Shown in pieces: positions 1-6,349 of a DNA stretch of 38,447 nt. Location of the stretch: contig JARKQF010000083.1 in NCBI GenBank assembly GCA_029973975.1, positions 1-38,447 of the forward strand, written 5' to 3'. The stretch is from Paludibacter sp. GTDB lineage: Bacteria > Bacteroidota > Bacteroidia > Bacteroidales > Paludibacteraceae. The notes under the pieces were generated by a model. The model was not told the origin of the DNA. It saw only the letters and a program-made list of their open reading frames with translations, and ran no database searches. The stretch's first letter is position 1. Every line of letters starts with the position of its first letter. Position numbers and translations under genes: made by a program.

Positions 1-8
1 TATTCCTT

Positions 9-36
9 GTTAGGTTGCTCCTCAGCAGAGCCTAAC
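9..36. terminator. Imperfect hairpin at window edge, possible terminator
   Basis: The arms GTTAGG and CCTAAC pair, with an inner TGCT/AGCA pairing and a short CCTC loop. No clear T-run follows on either strand, so a terminator role for a gene off the left edge is only a guess. It could also be a remnant of a mobile-element end. Confidence 0.25.
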
Positions 37-168
37 TCCGCTTCAATATGATGCCACAAAGATAAAATTAAAAAGTGAAAATTTTACAGAATTATTAAAC
101 AACAAAACAACAACTGTAAACAAATTTCAGGACGATACACGGAGAGCGGATAACTTCCTTTGTTCGGC

Positions 169-300
169 ACATCAGGCATGTAGGAGATTTACATCGGTGA
201 TGTACAGGTCTTGCATCGGGCATGTACAATCGGTACATCAGCAATGTATAATCAGTACACCGTGGTTGTGAAAATTGTACATCGTTTATTTGTGTACCAA
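169..300. repeat. Degenerate 22-bp tandem repeat array (about six units)
   Basis: Units begin at 169, 191, 213, 235, 257 and 279, exactly 22 bp apart. The first four share the core ACATCRG..ATGTA and match each neighbour at about 14-16 of 22 positions; the last two decay. Each good unit contains a TACAT...ATGTA dyad, clearest at 190-204 (TACATC GGT GATGTA). A 22-bp period is not a multiple of three, so this is not a protein repeat, and there are no unique spacers, so it is not CRISPR. The period and inner dyad resemble iterons or a multi-site protein-binding array, but no replication or partition gene lies nearby to support that. Confidence 0.7.
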
Positions 301-456
301 AGTACGGTGTACTTTTTTTGAAAAGAACGGGATACAACGTCAAACAGAGCGAGAAAAAATTTAATTACAGCGGACTTTAATCGTCGTTCGGTGCTAACTG
401 ATTTATTTTACGCTTGATTGATCATTTCAACCAAACCTACAAAACTTTATTTCTCT

Positions 457-614
457 ACCTTATTTTCTGACTAAACCACCTTAGTAGCAAATATTTATTT
501 GCAAGTACCTCCTCTTACCTTATTTCTAATATTTATCAATCAAAATAAGGTAATAAGGTTGGCTATAATATGATGTACATTTGCTACTAAGGTGATTTAG
601 TCAAAAAATAAGGT
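457..614. repeat. 36-bp inverted repeat with nested inner repeat, MITE-like
   Basis: The left arm 457-492 and right arm 579-614 are reverse complements at 34 of 36 positions. The outer ends read ACCTTATTTT and AAAATAAGGT, and the inner part carries CACCTTAGTAGCAAAT. The 86-bp interior holds a second perfect 11-bp inverted repeat (515-525 with 543-553) that reuses the TTACCTTATT motif. At about 158 bp with no coding capacity, this fits a non-autonomous miniature inverted-repeat element. No clean target-site duplication is visible. A long structured transcript or paired binding sites are alternatives. Confidence 0.6.
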
Positions 615-747
615 TTATTGATAATTAATTTATAAGTTTGCAAATAGAAATTTCTAAAGATTATATGTTAATCGGATTGCCTGATGCTGATGCGCGCGAT
701 GTGTACTTTCTCTTGGATTGCGCGTGGATTACAGTAAAAAGAACAAT

Positions 748-1546
748 ATGAATAGTAACAGAAAAATATATGCTGATGGCTTGTTAGAAATAACAGGTGA
801 TTTTCTTGAACAATTATCTCTTATTGAAAAAAAAATCGGAGAAGATTATTTGATAAATAAAGGGTTGTTTTTGATGATGTACTCCTATTTTGAAGAAACT
901 GTAAGAGAAATGATGTCTGAGGTACTATTAGTGTTTCCTGAAAAATTACCCAAAAAAACTTGTACTATAACAAGAGACCAATTAGGAATAGTCGCAAAAG
1001 ATGGGCATAAAACAATAATTGAAACTGAATTATATTCAATTTTCATGAAAGGTGTTCGTGTTCAATTGGAAAACCTTCTAAAAATACTTTTAAATAAAGA
1101 GTATAAAAAGAATATAAGTGACAAAAATGCCATTTCAGATAAAACAAAAGAAACTTTACAAAAATTAGAAGAAATATCTCTTTTATGCCAGTGTTAGCAA
1201 TATTGAGAAATTAAGAGAGTTATGGGGTGATTATTTCTCTCTAAAAGGCAGTGCAAGTAAGTTTGAAAATTACTGGGAGATTGACATAGATAATGATCTG
1301 ATAATTGGAATAAAATGTCCAGAATTAAATTGTATGAGTAGCTCAGAAGAGCTTTTTTTATCCATATGGAGACACCAATATTACGACGTTATAAAGACAA
1401 AAGAGTTCTTAGTTTGTAGCATCTCGGATTTAGATAAGTTTAGCAAATTATATAAGGGATTTCGTGACACCGAATTTTATTATATGTACCAAAGGGCACA
1501 AATTAATGGAAACGCGAAAACGATTCCCAAACAATTAATAAATTAA
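748..1546 (+). pseudogene. Unrecognised gene split by a +1 frameshift
   Basis: Two open frames read as one protein of about 265 residues if a single T is removed from the TTTT run at 1181-1184. The first frame ends at a TAG at 1195-1197. The second is open from before the break, continues as YASVSNIEKLRELWGD, and reaches its stop at 1544-1546. The ATG at 748 is the best start; a TTG at 718 is possible but weaker. The product is Lys/Glu-rich with a predicted helical N-terminal part (a FEETVREMM-type helix) and no signal peptide. I recognise no family. It is either a decayed accessory gene or a homopolymer sequencing error in an intact one. Base composition is more AT-rich than the PUL genes, which fits recent acquisition. 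Confidence 0.6.
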
Positions 1547-2188
1547 TTAGTGGAAGAAAATTCCTCTTTTGTCCATTGTTTTTTGTGGCTCTTTGATTCC
1601 GTATAGCTTCCACAACGACCGTACAAGTAGAATATGCCTTCCCGTATGGACGAACTGAGAAAAGACAACAAACAACCGCAAAATAGAATAAGCGAATCGC
1701 ATTTATCAAACAATGAAAACAAACTAATTACAACAAATGCCTAACCGCTAACACACTCTTAGGTTTGCTGGCTGACGAGCACTTAGCAAGTTTAGCTCCT
1801 TTGTTCGGCGTAGTCTTCAGGCTACGCCGAACCAGAGAATCAAAAAATCAGAACATACAACTTTTGTCAATGCTGCTGTTTTGAGCGAAAATTATGAACT
1901 TATGTATGAACCGATTTTGTTGAAAATATAAAGAATAAGGCACAATTAAATCACAAAATCGCCTAATCCAAAAGCGAGTAGACTGCTCCGTTACGGACAC
2001 ATGCATACAGATTTTCTCTTATTCAACGTATTCTTCATGCTGCTATGTCGTATCCGATAAGCAAACAACCTTGACGTAAGCTTTCGTCACGACTTCTACA
2101 AGAACTTCAACAGTGGAGTTTTGTTATCTAACTTTTATCCACTATATTTGTTATTCACTATTAGTTATTCGTTATTCGCTAAAACATC
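1547..2188. other. Non-coding stretch between broken gene and phosphatase
   Basis: No credible gene is seen. The minus-strand frame over 1503-1709 has no recognisable features. The stretch contains a perfect hairpin at 1803-1832, a copy of the 13-bp repeat TCCTTTGTTCGGC at 1797-1809 whose partner lies at 156-168, and short TTATTC repeats just before the phosphatase start (about 2150-2180). Confidence 0.55.
1803..1832. repeat. Perfect 11-bp hairpin with 8-nt loop
   Basis: GTTCGGCGTAG at 1803-1813 pairs exactly with CTACGCCGAAC at 1822-1832. No T-run follows on either strand, so it is not a classical intrinsic terminator. It is GC-rich relative to its surroundings and could be a mobile-element end or a short palindromic repeat. 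Confidence 0.5.
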
Positions 2189-2662
2189 ATGCACCCATCC
2201 TCCATATTATTCGTTTGCTTAGGCAACATCTGCCGTTCCCCCATGGCTGAAGGGGTTTTTAAGAAAATCCTTTTCAGAGAAGGAATACACCAGCAGTTTC
2301 AGGTTGATTCTGCCGGTTTAATCGGTTATCACCAGGGCGAGTTGGCCGACAGTCGCATGCGGGCACATGCCTCCCGTCGCGAATACAACCTTACGCACCG
2401 TTCGCGTCAAGTAACCAAGGCTGATTTCGACAAGTTCGACCTGATTATCGGGATGGATGACCAGAACATCCGGGGATTGAACAACATCGCACAAACACCG
2501 GAACAAAAAGCAAAAATCCGCCGGATGACGGATTTTTGTGTGAATATGCAGGCTACCGAGGTCCCCGATCCTTATTACGGCGGTGCCGAAGGCTTTGAAT
2601 ATGTGATTGATTTACTCGAAGATGACTGTGAGGGTTTGCTGAAGTCTATTTCGACTTCTTAG
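2189..2662 (+). CDS. Low-molecular-weight protein tyrosine phosphatase
   Basis: A 157-residue cytosolic phosphatase of the LMW-PTP family, which hydrolyses phosphotyrosine or related phosphoesters through a cysteinyl-phosphate intermediate. The P-loop C-x5-R signature is complete at the N-terminus (CLGNICRS, nucleophile Cys10, Arg16), and the general acid Asp lies in VPDPYYGG near residue 127. Length is normal for the family. The start follows short TTATTC repeats with no strong ribosome-binding site, as is usual in Bacteroidota. Its 3' end overlaps the convergent GH2 gene by 17 bp. No exopolysaccharide or tyrosine-kinase gene is nearby, so a capsule role cannot be assigned, and it seems independent of the PUL. 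Confidence 0.93.
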   Translation: MHPSSILFVCLGNICRSPMAEGVFKKILFREGIHQQFQVDSAGLIGYHQGELADSRMRAHASRREYNLTHRSRQVTKADFDKFDLIIGMDDQNIRGLNNIAQTPEQKAKIRRMTDFCVNMQATEVPDPYYGGAEGFEYVIDLLEDDCEGLLKSISTS

Positions 2663-4493
2663 TCCTGGCGGTTTCTTCAGCCCATTTCTTTTCAATCTCT
2701 TTATACCATTTCTGCATCACGTAGAAAGCTTTTTTGCGTTCCCCTTTGTCCGAAACCAATCCCTTGCGGTTGAAGTCGTCCTGTATGCCGGGGAGGTGAC
2801 GTCGCGGAGAGCGGAAATCTTTCAGAATCCACGGGGTGGTACCGGCAAGTCCGTCAATGCGCTGCAACATATCGACACTCTTTTCGTACAATTTCTCAAG
2901 GTATTCTTCCGTGAACATATCAGTTTCCTTGCCATGATGACCATATCTTGCGCCACCACCAAACTCACTGATAAATACAGGTTTTTTGATATCGAAAGAC
3001 CAGTTAACACGATCACATTTCTCCCAGTTTCCATCGTACCAACCCACATACTGATTGAAACTGATCAGGTCGAGCACTTCACTCAGCGGGTCGTGAACGG
3101 TCATCTGATTGGGGGCAATCTCTTCTTTCTCCATCGCGGCTGATACCAACCTGGTATTATCTAACTCCCTTGTTTTATTAGCAAGTCTGGTTAAGAAATC
3201 GAGACGCGAATCGCTGAGCGGGGTTTCATTGGCAATAGACCAGATGATAACATTCGCACGGTTTTTATCACGTGTAATCATGTCCGACAACTGAGCTTCC
3301 GCATTAGCATAAGTTTCCTTATTATCCCAGTGAATAGTCCAGTAAACCGGAATTTCACTCCACACGAGTATACCCATTTTCTCGGCCATACGCACCATGT
3401 TTTCGTTGTGCGGATAGTGTGCCAGTCGCACAAAGTTACAGCCAAGGTCTTTTGCCCAATTGAGGAGGGTAAGCGCATGGTCTTCGCTAAATGCACGACC
3501 ACTGTAATACGCTGTTTCTTCGTGTACAGATATACCGCGACAGAAAATCTTTTTTCCGTTTAACAAGATATCAGTACCCCTGGTTTCGATGGTTCTGAAA
3601 CCAATCCGGTCCCTGGTTATATCCGACCCACTTTTAATTTCAACCTCGTATAACTTAGGGTTCTCCGGTTCCCACAAGGTGATTTTCTTAACAGGAATAT
3701 CAAAAGCAGCATAACCGGTTTCGTTTACAAGCACGGTTTTCTTTACTGACAACTCGGGGATACTGATCTGAACCTGGTCGCTTTTATTGAATCCATCCAG
3801 TTGAACCCAGCCTTTAATCAGTTTCGGGTTGGTTTTATCAAGCTGAACCATATAATCCCGAATAAAGCTTGCCGGGACCGACACCAGCGACACCTGCCTT
3901 GTAATTCCGCCATAATTCCACCAATCGGCATTGACAGTCGGCACGGCATCCGGCTTACGCCGGTTGTCAACCTTAACAACCACCGAATTATTTCCTGATT
4001 TTAACTTGCCGGTAACCTCAAAGTTAAAAGGAGTGAATCCTCCTACATGCGTTCCAAGCAATGTTCCGTTCAGATACACTTTGGCTTCATAATTCACAGC
4101 ACCGAAATACAGGAACTGACGTTTGCCTTTCTCCGGTACAAAACTGAATAATTTACGATACCAAACAGTTCCCTCATAATAATACAGCTCCGGTCGCTGC
4201 GTATTCCAGTCGCCCGGCACCGCCAGGATTTTGTCATCATTAAAATCATATTCCTGCAAACGCGTTCTGTCATTGTATTGCTGATCTGCGAAATAACCTT
4301 TTTTCAGCGGTTGAAGCCGGTAATCATAATAACCATTTTCGAATGGATCGACAATAGTTCTCCATGCTCCGTTGAGCGAAATACCAGCCCGATCGCCAAT
4401 GTTAATAATTTGTGGGGAAAGTCCCTCATTTTGGGCATTCAGCCCCATCGACATCCACACTAAACAACCTGCAACTAAAACCTTAAAATTCAT
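2646..4493 (-). CDS. GH2 family glycosidase, probable beta-glucuronidase
   Basis: The last gene of the leftward PUL operon encodes about 615 residues with a signal peptide ending near NAQ, so it is periplasmic. The start at 4493 is chosen because it begins the signal peptide and leaves 17 bp after the SusD stop; the longer frame from 4520 would overlap that stop. An N-terminal sugar-binding jelly roll is followed by an Ig-like domain and a TIM barrel. The acid/base Glu is in IANETP (about residue 423) and the nucleophile Glu in ISEFGG (about 510). Near residue 575 the segment FNRKGL carries the N-x-K motif that in beta-glucuronidases binds the uronic carboxylate, and length matches that subgroup (E. 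coli UidA is 603). This supports beta-glucuronidase over beta-galactosidase, though activity is inferred. Confidence 0.85.
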   Translation of the reverse strand: MNFKVLVAGCLVWMSMGLNAQNEGLSPQIINIGDRAGISLNGAWRTIVDPFENGYYDYRLQPLKKGYFADQQYNDRTRLQEYDFNDDKILAVPGDWNTQRPELYYYEGTVWYRKLFSFVPEKGKRQFLYFGAVNYEAKVYLNGTLLGTHVGGFTPFNFEVTGKLKSGNNSVVVKVDNRRKPDAVPTVNADWWNYGGITRQVSLVSVPASFIRDYMVQLDKTNPKLIKGWVQLDGFNKSDQVQISIPELSVKKTVLVNETGYAAFDIPVKKITLWEPENPKLYEVEIKSGSDITRDRIGFRTIETRGTDILLNGKKIFCRGISVHEETAYYSGRAFSEDHALTLLNWAKDLGCNFVRLAHYPHNENMVRMAEKMGILVWSEIPVYWTIHWDNKETYANAEAQLSDMITRDKNRANVIIWSIANETPLSDSRLDFLTRLANKTRELDNTRLVSAAMEKEEIAPNQMTVHDPLSEVLDLISFNQYVGWYDGNWEKCDRVNWSFDIKKPVFISEFGGGARYGHHGKETDMFTEEYLEKLYEKSVDMLQRIDGLAGTTPWILKDFRSPRRHLPGIQDDFNRKGLVSDKGERKKAFYVMQKWYKEIEKKWAEETARTKKSK

Positions 4494-4510
4494 AACAACT
4501 ATTTTTAACA

Positions 4511-6322
4511 TTAATTCCATCCCTCATTTTGTTCCAATACACCTTTACTTTTACTGATTTCTTCAAAAGGAATCGGGTAACGATACATTTTCGGTTCAAA
4601 CACCCGTTCTTCCACATCGAATTTCTCATACGTAAAAGTATTACCGTTCCTCTTTACCAATATACCCTGAATCGGCTTACTTAGTTCTTCTACAGGCAAC
4701 ATCCACCTACGGACATCAAAAGGACGTTGCTCTTCGAAAGCCAGTTCAATACGTCTTTCATTTCTGATTCTGGCGCGTAAAGCTTCCGGCGTTAGTCCAA
4801 CGGGGATAGCCGGCATATTCACATCCTGACGGGCACGCACCCTGTTTACGGCCTCCCTGGCAGAATAAACAGCCGCCACATTATCTATGACCGGTTTTGC
4901 ATCCGGACCGTAGGCTTCATTCATCGCTTCGGCATAATTCAGCAACACTTCGGCAATACGCATCACTACCCAGGCTTTGGGCTTAACACTGGTCGACAAT
5001 GACAGGTTGTGATTGGTAATACTGAATTTTTTCAGGTAATATCCCGTTGTGGTTGCTCCCGCTTTAACACCGATGGCATCCGGTCCGCCTTCGTAACTTT
5101 GCACCATCCGGTCGGTATTATCCGTGTTCTTGCCGAATACGGAATTGTTATATGCAATCATTTGTCTGAAACGGGGATCTCTGCCGATATAAGGATTAGC
5201 TGCATGTGCAGGGTTATCCCAGCTAAACGGTGTTCCATTCGACATTTCGAAAGCATCGATTAAGTTTTGGGAAGGTGCAGTCACTGCCTGTCCGCCATTA
5301 GGCGCTCCGATCGGATAATTGTAACGTTCCATTGAATTACCATTCAGCTGAAAAGGAACCGTGAAAATAATCCCGGTATTTCTTCCTTTCTGAGACGTCA
5401 GGTATTTCAAGTCATTTTGTGTGGTAAACAACTCCCAATAACTGAAATTAAGATTCATCCAGGGCTGAAATGCCGGATTGGACAAGAACTCATTCCCTGC
5501 GGCAGCCGCACGTTTCCATTTCTCCACATCATTGTCCGGATTATTCAACGGGCTGGCAGCATACAGCAAAGCACGTAGTTTCAACGCTTTGGCAGCGACT
5601 TTCTCGGCACGGCCCAAGCGCGACATATCGGTACTGCCCGGACTGTCACCCCGGCCATCTCCCATTTTTCCATTAGCCGGCACACCATAGTTCACCCAGT
5701 AATCAGCCATATATTTATAGGCTGTATCACATTCACTAACAATAAAATCGACACACTGATCAAATGTGTTCCGGGCAGGAAGCCCCTCATTTGAAGGAGG
5801 TAAAACTGTTGTTACAATCGGGACACCGCCATAACGTTTGATTAATTCCATGTAAAAATAGGCACGCAGGAAACGGGCCTCGGCACGCAATCTGAAAATA
5901 TCATCACAATCGCTGATATAGGAAGTCATGTTAGTAATGGTATCTTTCACAAGTAATTCCTGAAAATTCACTGTTTTTTCAAGAAAAAGATTCACATGGC
6001 GAATTCCTTTGTAGTAATGCGAAAAAACATTGTCGGGATTATTGAATTCTCCCCAGGCTCCCATGTTGAAATACTGCATCTGCGCCGGACGTGTAAAATC
6101 GGCCTCATCACAGGAACCAGCCAGCATGGCATTGCCGTCGTAGTTGGTAAAACCCCTCAGGAAAGTATAGGACTGCATCCCATATTCACGAATGGAATTA
6201 TAACCGGACTTTATGAAGTTATCTTCGGTATAATTCATATCGATTTGCTGGTCAAGAAAATCCGAACAACTTGTCAGGATAAGTGCACCGGCAATTAATA
6301 TATTTTTAAATCTCATATTCAT
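4511..6322 (-). CDS. SusD-like surface glycan-binding lipoprotein (second pair)
   Basis: A 603-residue SusD/RagB family lipoprotein that caps its SusC partner and binds glycan at the outer surface. The signal peptide ends in the lipobox LILTSC, followed by the SDFLDQ opening typical of the family. The middle has SusD-like helical TPR segments (RAEARFLRAYFYMELIKRYG), and the C-terminus has the usual ERRIELAFEEQRPFDVRRW block. An alternative start three residues in (6316) is equally possible. It lies 27 bp after the SusC gene at 6350-9184 and 17 bp before the GH2 gene, clearly co-transcribed. Substrate cannot be read from the sequence; the PUL context suggests xylan-type fragments. Confidence 0.95.
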   Translation of the reverse strand: MNMRFKNILIAGALILTSCSDFLDQQIDMNYTEDNFIKSGYNSIREYGMQSYTFLRGFTNYDGNAMLAGSCDEADFTRPAQMQYFNMGAWGEFNNPDNVFSHYYKGIRHVNLFLEKTVNFQELLVKDTITNMTSYISDCDDIFRLRAEARFLRAYFYMELIKRYGGVPIVTTVLPPSNEGLPARNTFDQCVDFIVSECDTAYKYMADYWVNYGVPANGKMGDGRGDSPGSTDMSRLGRAEKVAAKALKLRALLYAASPLNNPDNDVEKWKRAAAAGNEFLSNPAFQPWMNLNFSYWELFTTQNDLKYLTSQKGRNTGIIFTVPFQLNGNSMERYNYPIGAPNGGQAVTAPSQNLIDAFEMSNGTPFSWDNPAHAANPYIGRDPRFRQMIAYNNSVFGKNTDNTDRMVQSYEGGPDAIGVKAGATTTGYYLKKFSITNHNLSLSTSVKPKAWVVMRIAEVLLNYAEAMNEAYGPDAKPVIDNVAAVYSAREAVNRVRARQDVNMPAIPVGLTPEALRARIRNERRIELAFEEQRPFDVRRWMLPVEELSKPIQGILVKRNGNTFTYEKFDVEERVFEPKMYRYPIPFEEISKSKGVLEQNEGWN

Positions 6323-6349
6323 AACTTGTTATGGATTATTTTTGCTTGA

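Larger units (their letters stand above)
1..747. other. AT-rich non-coding stretch rich in repeats
   Basis: I find no convincing gene here. The one sizeable open frame, on the minus strand over 95-343, runs through the tandem repeat array, has a protein sequence of no recognisable family, and is judged accidental. The stretch does hold a small hairpin at the left edge, a 22-bp-period repeat array, and a nested inverted repeat, each listed separately. With the broken gene to its right it looks like accessory or decayed DNA, not a regulatory region of a conserved gene. Confidence 0.6.

Noticed and set aside
169-300. Possible CRISPR array
   Set aside because: Units are contiguous with no unique spacers, and no cas genes are present.
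95-343. Minus-strand open frame of 82 codons
   Set aside because: It runs across the 22-bp repeat array; its Cys/Arg/Tyr-rich translation has no recognisable domain and the repeat period is not a multiple of three.
1503-1709. Minus-strand open frame of 68 codons
   Set aside because: No family features, overlaps the end of the frameshifted gene, and composition gives no support.
1738-1832. Integron attC-like site (GCCTAAC followed by a hairpin)
   Set aside because: A GCCTAAC word is present but no matching GTTRRRY end at the right distance and no integrase are seen.
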